DNA from: Scortum barcoo
Lineage: Eukaryota > Chordata > Actinopteri > Centrarchiformes > Terapontidae
DNA length: 64,000 bases
Reading direction: 5' to 3'
NCBI GenBank assembly: GCA_023238725.1
Contig: CM041551.1
Location: 5,093,259 to 5,157,258 of the forward strand
Below, piece after piece: positions 1 through 21,535 of this stretch. Numbering within the stretch: position 1 is the stretch's first letter; the number at the start of each line of letters is the position of its first letter. Made by a program: the position numbers and the translations under genes. Under the pieces are notes generated by a model, which saw only the letters and a list, made by a program, of their open reading frames with translations, searched no databases and was not told where the DNA came from.

Positions 1-103
1 ACAATAGAACATCACAGATCTTACTGAATCTTATTCTTTCTTCCATCATGAATCCAGGGCAGGGTTGCTGGGTGCATACATATAATGCACAAGGGCACAA
101 GGT

Positions 104-175
104 CTCCTTGTGGTGTAACAGTGGCACATCTGACTCCAGATCAGAGGGTTGTGAGTTTGAGTCACATCAAAGTCA
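104..175 (+). pseudogene. tRNA-Trp(CCA) pseudogene
   Basis: This 72-nt stretch aligns end to end without gaps to the intact tRNA-Trp genes at 8951-9022 and 9482-9553. The anticodon-arm core CTGACTCCAGATCAGA is unchanged, including anticodon CCA. Most differences elsewhere fall at CpG sites of the intact genes that are TG or CA here (GCGCAACGG became GTGTAACAG, GCGCGTC became GCACATC). That is the footprint of methylated-cytosine deamination in an unselected copy. Acceptor positions 1-2 are also changed, so the acceptor stem cannot close fully. Confidence 0.85.
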
Positions 176-3100
176 AACCATGTGTGCTTTGTTACACTCT
201 TTCTTATACTAAAGTCAGAACATATTTTATAAAAACTCAAACTGTCCTTAACTTTTTCTGCTGATTATACTCAGTGTGAGACTCCACTTTGACAACTTTT
301 TCCCACTTTCACACAGCTAATACTCCCCCTAGAGGTGACTAAAGAAAACACATTCCAAACAACAGTGAACTAATGACAGATGACCTTTCAAATTTCTTTA
401 CCTTTGCTTTACATAACCAATGAGCTCCAAGTGTGTATTAACCAAAAACTAACATCCACAATGACTGAAAGATGGATACAAATTAACGTTTACATAAAGT
501 CCAACAGTGTGTATATTTATTTGATATCACGTCTTTCAGATTTTTTCTTTAAATACTCAGTGTTCTTTACAAAGACGGATGGATTAATTTCCTCCAGGAC
601 AGCAGGTCAGACGTTTACCCCAGGCTGCTACAGTAAGATGAGTCCTGAGCCTGAGTTGTTGCATGTCCACTGCACATCAGGAATGTGGGGAGGAGGAGCG
701 AGACAGTGGTGGAAATGTGTGGTTTTGTGTGTGGTACTGCAAAGTCAGAGAGAAGTGCAATTACGGCTAAAGTTAACAGCGAAGTCGGGACAGTTGTTCT
801 GTGCCACCGCTCTGTTCACATGGAAGGTAAATGCGTCACGCCACAGAGGACGTATGAGCCTGTTTAGTGACTCTGTCCAGTGATGGATGCATCACCACAT
901 CTGTGACAATTACAGTTTGGCAACCTTCATCTAACTAATTACACAATAAGAAATATGGCACAATAATACTAGGTGGAGGATAGTAGAGAGGTGGTTTTAG
1001 AGACATACTTTTTCCTGAAAAAACTGTTGTTCAGTATGACTTATGCAGCTTGATGTCTTCCATCCAAAAATAATAAAAATGTTCCTTTTCTTTCACGATT
1101 ATTGAGCCCTGGAAAATCCATGTTCTTCATTCACATATTTACAGACCCGTGAGTGTGTGTGTGTGCTCAGTGAAGAAGGCAGCAGTGCAGAAGGGACATG
1201 GTGAAGTGGAACCTGAACCTTATGTGTGTTATTTGTGTGTGTGTGCGTGTGTGTGTTTCAGCTGACAGAGAGGCGTTTCTTCCGTGACAGACGTGCCGTG
1301 CTCCAACATGGCCCAGAGAATGGAGAGTCATCAGAGTGGAGGTCATTCGTCATTCCTGACACATCCCGCCAAGATCACAGACTTACCTCACAGCCAGCTC
1401 AGAATTCAACACACAGAGAATTAACACACACACACACACACACCTCACTCACTGCCTTTACATATATTCATTGATGCACAGATGTGTAATTCACTACATC
1501 CTTCCTCTGCCTTAATCACAGCCTGGAAATTCCACCTTTCTTAATATGTCTATCAAAGGTATCTTGAACCTTTTATTATGAAAACGTGTCATTAGCGAAC
1601 TCTTCTTTCTGTTATCTGAGGGGACGACGAGATCCTTTAAAAGTTTGCATGTTCAAATAACACCACAGTCCACTTTGACTATTCCATTTCTGAAGAAAGT
1701 CCATATGGGACATTTTATTTGAGTTCAAAATGCAACAACTACTTAAAATGACAGTAAATCAAAAGACTTTCTGTGTCTTAAAGGTGTTTTAAAATATTTT
1801 TTGTCTACAAGTGAAGTATTTTCGTCTGTAATCTTAATCACATCCAGACAGTGGGGGGTGGATGAGAGAGGATTTTGTTACTTGTTTCCACGTTCTCACA
1901 TTATTTCATCATTTGTCTAATTCTTGTCCAATTCTTTGCTAGACGGCTTCATGTGAGTCTGCATGTGAAGATACACTAATTAGCTGACACTGGCTGACTG
2001 CCCCAGCTGCAGACGCAGTTTAGAACAGCAGCTTTGTAATTTCAATCCCACTGAACTGTCTAACACGACTTAAATCAATTTTCTGCTGATCATTGCTGTC
2101 TGACACAAGCTAAGGCATGTGCATTCCCCCAAATAGTGGCACTAATTAAGCTTTCCCCTAATGACTCCCATTAGCAGCTCTGACTACAGCACCTTGACTT
2201 TGCAATAAATCATTAATAGCTCAAGGCCATCTAACCCTGCAATCTAACCCTAAATCTGACTAATGCAGCCGTACATGAAAAATGGAGTAAGACTTTAAGC
2301 TGCTAAGCCTCAAAACAAACACCAGGATCTGTTCATGGCTTTAACTGTGTCGTGATGGAACTGCTGGGTCCCCAAAACTAATCATAAACTAGTTCTCTGT
2401 GTAATTTGAATATTTGTATTTATAATTAACGTAATGCTCTCCTCCACTGAGCAACAGTTTGGTATGTCCCACAGCCTGTAGTGTTGAGATGAGCTTCTCT
2501 ACTGCACCATAGTGTTTCTGAAAGCTGAAAGGCTCCACCTGCAGGCCCTTCAGAGTATTACACTCTCTCTTTTTTCCAGGAATCTTCTTTGTTTGGATTA
2601 AGCCTCGAGCCTGTAATTGCTGTGTTTGTGGGGATTGGGCCTGATGTATGCTGTGAACACTGAGAATGGTGTAAACGCAGCCTTAGCACTCTGATTTCAT
2701 GGATTTGCAAAAGCTGCCAGCTGCTGCGTTCACTTTCTGTTTTGTGACTCTTGGTACAACTACAAAACGTGAATTCATTTAAAAAAAGAAAACCCCCTGT
2801 TGTGAGTTTGATATTGTACCATTTATCAGATGAAGATGCATGATAGCTTTGCTGTACAAAGACCCAGGCTGTGATGTTAAGCTGTAACTTTGATAGCTTC
2901 CACCCCAGTTGTCTTATCTTTTTAATTGCTGCTGTTTAGTTTCATTGTAAAAAGTTTTGGGTAAGTAACATCTCAATGTCACTGTATATAAGAGATTATG
3001 TTCAAAAATGTTTTCAGGACTGAGACCTTCAAAGACTCTTTACAACTCTCTCTGGTCCTCATCAGGCAATTCAAAGCAAATAATCTCTGTGCAATATGTG

Positions 3101-3665
3101 CAATGTAGAGCAAAGTTAGAGCACACTTTGTCGGCTTATCCCATTTATTCTTCTCTAAGAATTTTAACCAATACTTGCTTTTACAGTAAAAAATAGTTTA
3201 ACATTTTGTGACAAATGTTCAGATCACTCTCCTGTCTGTACAGCAAATGAACTTGAATACTGCCACTTCATTATGACTTTATAAGTGTTTGCATTTGTTT
3301 TTCTCGGTGCAGCTCTACAGTGAATTCCACAGGAGCACCAACCAAAATCTACCATTTCCTTTCTTTGCTGCACTCGATAAGACAAATTTAACAGATTATC
3401 ACTTTTTTAGATATTCTGAGCAAACACATGAAAAGACTTTGACAAGAACTGTCCCCTGATTATATGAAAGGAGAGACTATAGGTGCTAATCCACCAAAAT
3501 AATTTATGTATAACCTTATTGGCACGAGATGTTGGCAGAGTTAAGCAGCAGCACATTTTTTTTCTTTTCTTTTTCTTTTTTGATACTGCTTCTATTTGCA
3601 TGTAATATGATCATTAAGCTTGATCACTGGAACAGTCAAACAGTAAACATGTCCTCTCTTTTCAG
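176..3665. other. No recognised gene; simple repeats only
   Basis: No conserved coding segment was recognised on either strand. The stretch holds a GT tract (about 1234-1257) and a CA tract (1424-1443), AT-rich sequence, and short open frames that look like chance. A segment at about 1261-1390 follows a TTTCAG and stays open in one frame, but matches no family I know. It could include untranslated sequence of a gene left of the window. Confidence 0.4.
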
Positions 3666-3773
3666 GATGAGTTGGAGGAAACCCAGCAGGAAGCAGTGGC
3701 TCTGGTGGCAGTGGTCAATGAAGACGGGGTACCTGCAGGACTCACAGGTCAATCGTCTTTGAGCAGGTTGTAA
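3666..3773 (+). CDS. Possible terminal coding exon of an unrecognised gene
   Basis: A pyrimidine-rich TCTCTTTTCAG precedes an open frame starting DELEETQQEAVALVAVV and ending at TAA (3771-3773). A GTCAAT at 3751 could instead be a donor. The amino-acid composition looks coding-like, but no second exon could be joined to it and I do not recognise the protein. It may be chance, or the last exon of a gene starting left of the window. Confidence 0.2.
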   Translation, partial: DELEETQQEAVALVAVVNEDGVPAGLTGQSSLSRL

Positions 3774-4602
3774 TGTTTCACAGGACTTTGACTGCTTTAT
3801 GCTCTTCTTGAGCTACCCAGAGAAGTTAAGTAGCTTCTTTGAATTCCTTCAGGTTGTCCTCCTAAATTTTGAGGACAGGAGAAAGCAGTGAGTTTGTGAC
3901 GTGTGTTTAAATTGAGTTACTACAACTTAAAAGGTTTAACGCAATCAGATTTCTCAAATGAACTGAGTAGCCTCAACAAAGTTTGAAGTATAATGATTGA
4001 GTTAATGAGACGTGGTGGTAACAGTTGTATAAAGAACATTCACTGAAGTTGGTACTTAATTCAGACACATTTCATCAACACATTTTATTAAAATATTAGT
4101 GCAAATGCTTCATTGTTTTAAGCTCAATGATCTGAAATCCAATTGGTACAACTAACTTTATTTACCCAAGGTACCTTAACAATATATGAGTTATTACTCA
4201 AATCAATTTTTTTTTCTTGCTTGCATTGCTTGAATTAATAAACTTAAATTGTTCAAGGCAGACGGTTTCCTTTAGTGGTTTGAACTGAATTACCTCCTCA
4301 GGTTTTACAGTCTGATTTACCATATATACCATATATAGTGTGTGTTTGTGTATTATAACAGCACCGAGGACCCTCCAGTGTTTTTGCAGTCTGTCCAAAT
4401 ATAAAAATAGCGTTTTTGTTATACTTAAACTGACGTTCAGCAACCTCACGATTAAATAAGAAATGCTCCCAATGACAGTAAAATCAGTAGACCAGGAATG
4501 ACTAAAGTAATGTTGCTTTTTTAGAGAAAAGTTCTAATACAGACTGACAAAATAACCCTTGAACTGTGGAACAGGTTAACTTCAGCTTATGACCTCTTTA
4601 TG
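3774..4602. other. No gene seen
   Basis: AT-rich sequence with no convincing exon on either strand. It precedes the probable 3' end of the minus-strand acidic-protein gene. Confidence 0.4.
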
Positions 4603-4608
4603 TTTATT
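4603..4608 (-). terminator. Candidate poly(A) signal of the acidic-protein gene
   Basis: TTTATT on the plus strand reads AATAAA on the minus strand, about 540 nt past the stop codon at 5145. The assignment is by position only. Confidence 0.35.
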
Positions 4609-5144
4609 TTTGTAACTAACTGTATCTTAGTAAGGCCTTACCTAGTTAGTAGAAGAAAACACAGGTGACCACCCCTCTCCAGCTCATCTTCGTGGTCAGC
4701 TCCTGGTCAGCTCCTGGTCATCCTTATCTGGTCAGGAGGAAGCGCTTCTTCTTTGTAGTCAATGAAACTGCTGAAAACTTTTGCTTTCTGAAAATAAAAA
4801 AACAAAACAAAACATAAAACTACACTGTGAGTAAGACAGGGATTCCTGCTGAATAACTAAGTGGATAACAAACACATCATATGTTAATCAATGTATGTCA
4901 TGCCTGCCTAACTACAAACTTAATTGCCTGCCTGGTTACTTACACCAGCTACAAAAACCTTCAAGGTTACAGAAGCCTCAGCTCAGGGCCAGAAGTGGAT
5001 GGAACTGACTCCATGTTCCTTTCTGCCTCTCCGAGGTCTCCTTCCACTTACCTTCATACTTACCTGCTCTCAGCTCTCCTGGTCTTCCAGTGGACCCTGA
5101 TCTTGCCCCTCAGGCTACTGAACAGGTAACTAATTACCTGACAG

Positions 5145-6798
5145 TTAGTCTGGGAGGAAGAGCAACCGAACACCTACAACAGGAGCACCAAGACCAGGGA
5201 CCATCGCACCAGCACAGACACCACCAGGAGGAGCGACAGGAGGAGCGACAGGAAAAGCGACAGGGAACACCGGTCGCCTGCCCTGTCGAAGGCACTCCTG
5301 TGGGAACTGCAACATGCGAGGAGGGCCAGGGGAGCCAGGAGAGCCACAGTCGAACTCCGCGTCGTCCTCCACGTCGTCCTCATCCGACATGGTGGCGTAC
5401 CCGGAGTCGTCGCCGCTGGTGTCCATGGCGATCTCAACCTCGTCTTCCTCGTCATCAGAGAAAAGTGGAGGAAAGCCCTCACCCTCTTCCTCATTGGAGA
5501 AAAGAGAGGCGTTGACCTCACCTTCCTCGTCATCAGAAAAGAGTGGAGGAGCGACCTCACTTTCCTCGTCATCAGAAGAGACAGGGAGACGGACGCCCCG
5601 CAGAAGAACGCCAAGTCTGCTGTACTGAAAGGAGCCACCTGAAGGCAAAAGAAGATACGCATGTATTAATATTGTTGTTTTATAAATGTTAATACACATG
5701 AACAATGCTGTACTCCAGCTTCCTCCCACAATCCAAAGACATGCAGGTTAGGTTAATTGACAACTCTAAATTGCCCCTAGGTGTGAATGGTTGTCTGTCC
5801 TTCAATGTCAGCCCTGCGACTGACTGGCGTGCCCAGTCCAGGGTGTACCCTGCCTCTCGCCCAAAGATAGCTGGGACAGGCTCCAGCACCCCTGCGACCC
5901 TGTGTGTGCTCAGGATAAGCAGGTTTAGAAGATGGATGGATGGATGGACGAACAACGCTTGGTATCTACTCGAGACATGCACACATCTTACACTCTGATT
6001 CTGGTATGCTATTGTTAGAGTCAAATACAACCAACAGGAATAGAGAGTTGAGGGTTTGATCTCAGACAGTGACTTCCAAACAAAGAGTCACTGTACACTG
6101 GCTGAATGAAAGGATGGATTCAATCAAAGGCATATCTGCCCACAGCAGTAATATGGTGAACTCACTGCAACAGTGTGTGCAAACACAGAAACCTGTGCAG
6201 TGACACGAATCACTTTCCACTGGCACGGAGTATAAAAATATGTTTAAAATATGTTTCACAAGCTTTAGGACAACTCAGTCGACTCAGACTCAGCTGCTTT
6301 GTTTACACTAATACGTCACGTTCTGACGTCGCCTCTCATAATTCCACCGTCTCCATGGTGATCACCAAAAACTTATTTTAGGCATTATTCGAAAATTAGC
6401 GGGAAGCCTCCATTTTTTAATCATCTTCCTACGAAATATTGGTTCAATAACCCTCAAACACAGAGTTTTCAAATTACTGCACTCTTGTTCAAATTTAACT
6501 TTACTTAAATGTGATTACTTTTACTTTAACATTTAATAAATTCCATACATGAAATAAAGATTTTATAGAATAAAACGTAGTTTAGGTGGCTGTTCTCAGC
6601 AGTGAGGCCTACTTAAACCTTTACTTTCACACTCAATAAGACACATCTACTTTGTACTATAAACACTTTTAAGGCTTTTAGTCTGAATAAACCGTTTCTT
6701 TAGAAGATAAAAGCAGCTGTCTTACCTCCGGGGCCGTCCTGCGACACTCCGGCAGCTCCAGTCAGCAGGTGCTCCTCACAGAGGGGGCTGAAAGACAT
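5145..6798 (-). CDS. Two-exon gene for an acidic repeat protein (188 aa), function unknown
   Basis: Exon 1 codes from ATG at 6798 down to 6726 (donor GTAAG). Exon 2 runs from 5638 (acceptor TTTGCCTTCAG) to the TAA at 5147-5145. The exons join in frame within a Gly codon to give 188 residues. Order of features: a short hydrophobic-polar N terminus (MSFSPLCEEHLL), an LGVLLRGVRLP segment, three and a half copies of a 13-residue acidic repeat (SDDEEGEV plus a PPLF-type linker), a second acidic patch (DEDDVEDDAEFD), then a Pro/Val/Ala/Gly-rich tail with small repeats (FPVAFPVAPPVAPP). There is no signal peptide or catalytic motif. A TATA box (6983-6989) lies about 185 nt upstream, and a repeat copy sits in the intron. 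I do not recognise the family. Acidic low-complexity proteins are often nuclear, but that is only a guess. The reading frame, splice sites, TATA box and fitting phases make a real gene likely. Confidence 0.65.
5436..5576 (-). repeat. 39-bp in-frame tandem repeat encoding an acidic 13-residue motif
   Basis: On the minus strand the units begin SDDEESEV, SDDEEGEV, SNEEEGEG and SDDEEDEV, and the full units are separated by APPLF, NASLF and FPPLF. The period is exactly 13 codons, with three full units plus a partial one, so unit gain or loss would keep the frame. Many synonymous and non-synonymous differences separate the units, so the array is old rather than a recent slippage product. Confidence 0.85.
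5710..5949 (+). mobile_element. Dispersed SINE/LINE-tail repeat, 5' truncated
   Basis: The text (CTTCCTCCCACAATCCAAAG, then an AGCTGGGACAGGCTCCAGC-type core, ending in GGATGGATGGATGG) is a repeat frequent in teleost genomes, ending in its usual GATG-rich tail. The tRNA-like head seen in the copy at 25619-25887 is missing. It lies inside the intron of the acidic-protein gene. Family assignment is from memory. Confidence 0.75.
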
Positions 6799-6982
6799 AA
6801 CTTTCACACAGAAGCTTACTGAGAAGAGATATTATCCACTGATGAACCGGAGAGCAGGCTAATCCAACGGTGATCCAAGAGAAGTTTTCCAACAGCTCAG
6901 CTGTGCAGTGAGAGCTTTTGCAGAGGGTCAACTCGAGTCGACCTCCAGAGCAAAAAGGGGAAGATGGAATGATTGACAGCTC

Positions 6983-6989
6983 TTTTATA
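6983..6989 (-). promoter_or_regulatory. TATA box of the acidic-protein gene
   Basis: The minus strand reads CTATAAAAGAG here. Transcription would start near 6955, leaving a 5' UTR of about 155 nt before ATG 6798. A CRE-half-like TGACG lies further upstream (about 7019-7024). Confidence 0.6.
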
Positions 6990-7029
6990 GTGCACGTCGA
7001 TCAGCGTCATCACGTTCTTTGACGTAAAG

Positions 7030-8950
7030 GTAAATGTGTGCGTGCGTGAGTAGATTTGGACGTGCAGGTGAAGAGATGGTGTCAGTGATCAGGCTGGTGT
7101 GTGATGTGACCTGTGTGTGATTTGTGTGTGTGCAGCGTTGCCTGTGTGTTCTGTTTAGTGATGGCTGTGACCATTTATCACACTGTCCACTGCAACTTTT
7201 TATTGAAGGATTATTTACTTCAGTAAGAGTACAAAGTCAGTAAAAGTACAAAGGCACTGTCAGGAAATTGCACGTAAAGTTAAAGTACTCAGTGCAGGGA
7301 AATAGCCCCTGTGAGTGTGTGTAATATATGTAATAACTATGATGTGTAATAACTATCATGAACATGATACACAGTGTGGCCAAAATAATAACCACACTAA
7401 ATGACAAGACAAAATTACTCACAGACATGTGGGTATTTTTTTTTTTTACTTTATAGAGTTACAAAAATGCAGGTCCTTCTGATCATGGGCTACTACAGTG
7501 TTAAATATGGCTGTAAATCTTCTCTTTTTTTACTTTATAAATCATCATATTGTGCCAAACTAAATCAAAAGACTGCATCCAAGCAATTTTAATGATCCTC
7601 CAAAGTGTAAAGATTTGATGTTAGTCAAAATAAAGTACTGTTAACAACTTAAGTAGCACAGTAATAATTAGTTGATTAATATATTTACAAGTAAAAATGA
7701 GAATCATTTTGTTTCCAGCTTCTCTAATGTAAAAATGTGTTGCCTTGTTTAATGGGTCGCTTTAATACTTCAATACGTATACAAATGAGACACTCGATGA
7801 CAAAAATGTATGTATTTAATTTAATAATATCTTTGATATTCGCTGTTAAAGAGAAACTTGCAGGTTAGAGACCCCTGTGAATCAATTTTGCTAAAAAATA
7901 TACTTAAATACACACTACAGTGATGTCTAGAGTCGTTTTTGTAACAGAATTTTACTTTTATTTTATTATTTTAAGTGATTTAACAAAAGGGAGAGAGGTC
8001 AGAATGAACAAGAGAAATTACTGGATCTGAAGCTAATTTTGACACTGAATAAGTTGTAAATATTTATTCATACATGCATATATGACAGACAAGCAGTCTT
8101 ATAATTATGAGCCTGTGAGGCATCCAAGAGAGGAGGAACAGACCAGGATCAGGAGGAACAACGGTCAGAGGAGAGAAACTGAGTTGTGATGTGTGGACAG
8201 GTGTTAGCTAACGATAGTTAACACTGTGTTCACATCACAACATTGTAAAGTTTGCTTTCACGTATCAGGCTATGAGAACACTAGTTTTAGTTTGAGAAAT
8301 GTGAGTATGTTTAGGGCATTATCACTATCTCTATCACACTGTTTGATGTCAATATAAGACTTTAAATATTAATACTGTGCTCCTTTCCCCAAGTAATACC
8401 ACTATACAGCTTACAGGCAGGTTGTCCGCTGGGCCCAGGGCACTTTAGGCAGGAAGGCCTTACCTTCATGTGCTGTGTCTGCCACCAGAAGACAGTTTCC
8501 AGAGGAAAGAAGGATTTACAAAGGTTTTGAATGGCCTCATTTTGGGTGACAGTTCAATAAAAAAATAATCACAATCACATTGTCTTACTGTTTAAAAAGA
8601 TAGAAGTACTTTATGGGTATAATATAATAATATACATAATTAAATAGGAATACTTGAGTAAAAGTACACAAGTCAGCAGCAAAACAAACTTCAAGTATTA
8701 ATGTGAAGTATTAGTTTGGTACCTCTGACATGTTGACAGTTTAGATTAGTTAAGTTGAGGGTGTTTAAACAAAAGCGTTTGTATGAACTATCTCAAAAGG
8801 TGGTCCACAAATTTTTTTTTTTATTAGTTGTTTTTGGCAGGAAAGGAAAATGATCTGTGATATATAGGCTGCTTTGTGTCACAGAGTCCCACAGAGCTGT
8901 TGTGCTGACAACTGTCAGATTCTCAGGGGACCTAGAGTACAATGTTGTGT
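7030..8950. other. Intergenic; dispersed repeat debris
   Basis: No gene recognised. Segments near 7205-7300 and 8660-8720 carry the ACTTCAGTAAGAGTAC / TACTTGAGTAAAAGTAC text that marks the ends of the hAT-like repeat seen complete at 33759-34454. They are probably fragments of that family. The rest is AT-rich. Confidence 0.4.
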
Positions 8951-9022
8951 GACCTTGTGGCGCAACGGTAGCGCGTCTGACTCCAGATCAGAAGGTTGCG
9001 TGTTCAAATCACGTCAGGGTCA
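8951..9022 (+). tRNA. tRNA-Trp (anticodon CCA)
   Basis: A 72-nt cloverleaf with acceptor GACCTTG pairing CAGGGTC, D-arm GGCGCAACGGTAGCGC, anticodon loop CTCCAGA (CCA), T-loop TTCAAAT and discriminator A. Internal A and B boxes are intact and a TTTT run for Pol III termination follows at 9027-9030. Compared with the copy at 9482-9553 it differs at acceptor positions 6 and 67, where T-A replaces C-G, so the stem is preserved. There is no intron and CCA is not encoded, as expected for a nuclear gene. Confidence 0.96.
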
Positions 9023-9481
9023 AAGATTTTCACGTTCCCTTAACAAACTGTGTGATTATGTGTATTTGAGTCATTCTACCAAACTGTCTTATCAGTGGAC
9101 AAAATGCATGCATTACATCTGGTTCACACCCTGTGATAGGACCTAAATGTATTAAAAATGTAGATAGGCAGTTGTTTCTCCCACACAACCCTGCAGAGCA
9201 TAACTGATGTTGAATGTGAAGGGTGTAAATCATTGCTGAAATGTGTTGGGAAAATCAAATACTATAGACAAACCAACACCTTGTTACCAGTCTAAAAAAT
9301 GACTTGGCTATTAAACATAAGGTATCACATGAAAAGAGAAATGTTATTGCATTAGACTACAGACTTTGAGTAGAAGAGCTGCACTATGGCAGAAGTGCTG
9401 AATTAACAACGTTTACTTCTTGGATGTTTGTTTGCAATAAGTATCAATGTAATACTTGACTATGTTGCTATTGAAAAAGTA

Positions 9482-9553
9482 TGACCCCGACGTGATTTGA
9501 ACACGCAACCTTCTGATCTGGAGTCAGACGCGCTACCGTTGCGCCACGAGGTC
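9482..9553 (-). tRNA. tRNA-Trp (anticodon CCA)
   Basis: This minus-strand 72-nt tRNA has acceptor GACCTCG/CGGGGTC, anticodon CCA, and intact A and B boxes. It is followed on its own strand by TTTTT (plus 9474-9478) for termination. It faces the other tRNA-Trp gene across about 460 bp. It is the consensus-like copy of the pair. Confidence 0.96.
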
Positions 9554-9778
9554 CTGTTGGGTCCAAGTAGATAGATATGATTACAAAGCCGCGTGATGCA
9601 GAGTAATGACGTCACTCCTGCTGGTTTATATGGGTTTATTGGTTTAATAAACACATTAAATAAATATGAGTACGCCGCTCTCGACGCTTAATGGATAACT
9701 GAACATTATCACGATCATGTGACCGTTTCCTCCATGTGATAAATATGACTTCCTCTGACGTTGGTCTACGTCAGCACC

Positions 9779-9826
9779 ATGGACAGCTATCGGCACTACA
9801 GCTGGCTCACGCGCTCACCCCTCAAG
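9779..9826 (+). other. Possible first coding exon or small ORF with ideal start context
   Basis: GCACCATGG is an optimal start context and opens a 16-codon frame beginning MDSYRHYSW. It ends at AAG followed by a GTAGAT that could be a donor. The surroundings (9660-9900) are locally CpG-containing. No downstream plus-strand exon was found before cul2, so this may be chance or an orphan 5' exon. Confidence 0.15.
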
Positions 9827-10372
9827 GTAGATGTAAATGCTGCGCGCCGACTGCGCATGTGCGAGGGACGATTTGTTGACGTAGCTTTAGATTTGTTCAC
9901 ATTCAGCTGTTTTACTTACCTGTATTTAATAATTACTATTTTTTATTATCAATAATACTCGATGTTCAATGGGAGATGGTTCTACATGACTACACATTAA
10001 ATTTAAGCTGTTTTCTCCAAATGAATCAGATAAAAATACATCTTTATGATCAGTTCTAGACATTTTCACATCTCAGTAGAAAAATCGTACATTTAATGAA
10101 GGCTGAATTCCATTTAGCTGCTTCAGTTTTAATGTCCTGGTAATGTACATGCTGACTATCACTGGAACATTTTAATAGAACTGACTGTTATTAATGAACC
10201 TTTGCTTTTCCCACTGAGATGAATCAACACGTGTGCTGGAAAGGCCGTCTGGTAGTGCTGCTAAATGTTCCATTAAAAACATGTCAGCATCAGAGCACAC
10301 TCATTCGACAAACACCCGGAATGACTGAAATATGGATACACGTAACATGTTTACATAAAACCTTTCAGTGTT

Positions 10373-10386
10373 TTTATTTATTTATT
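10373..10386 (-). terminator. cul2: cul2 poly(A) signals
   Basis: Three overlapping TTTATT units read as AATAAA on the minus strand, about 630 nt past the cul2 stop. Another AATAAA lies nearer the stop (10465-10470, minus). The sequence does not show which is used. Confidence 0.5.
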
Positions 10387-11016
10387 TGACAAGCAGCAGG
10401 ATCATGTTTGTCACCTCATGTTTTCTTTACATTTGAAAGTAGATACAATAGTCAGTATACCAGTTTTATTACAATATTTTTTTCCTAACTTCAGTACATT
10501 TAACAAAGAAAGAAAAATAAAACACACAACAACTGCAAACGTGAGAAAAGAAAGCATGTTTTTTAATGTGTAGCCACCAATGTGTCATTGATGTCACAAC
10601 TAATTCTTTCCCCAGTTTTCATTTTTTCCTTAATTTTCGGTCGACTAGTATGTTTTTCAGCTCTTTCCTCTCGAACAGCTATAGGCATTTTCTTTTTGTC
10701 GTTTGACGCACAGGTGCGTGGCACTGGTGATGTTGTAAACAGCTTAAAATCAGAAGGTGGGTGGGGTCAGGAGGAGGGTCTTGTGGGTGGTGGTGTTAGC
10801 TGGCTGTCTGACGTGACGCGATGACCTTTCTTGTTTTCAAAAAGATGGAGGCACCAGTCCTGCTTTTAATCACCGCACTGAGTCACAGCAGACAGTGGCA
10901 GTCCAAAACCTAAATGGATGAATGAGTCTGTCTTATTATTTACTTCACGTTTTAAACCTGCGTCTCACACAGGCGAGTGTTCTGTGTGTAAGCGCTCCCT
11001 GGATCCACTCTTCCGC

Positions 11017-21535
<10,519 letters not shown>

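Noticed and set aside
5090..5628. Plus-strand open frames of 104-141 codons rich in Ser, Arg and Gln
   Set aside because: They are antisense shadows of the acidic-repeat exon, whose repetitive codons keep several frames open. The minus-strand frame has splice sites, TATA box and phase agreement.
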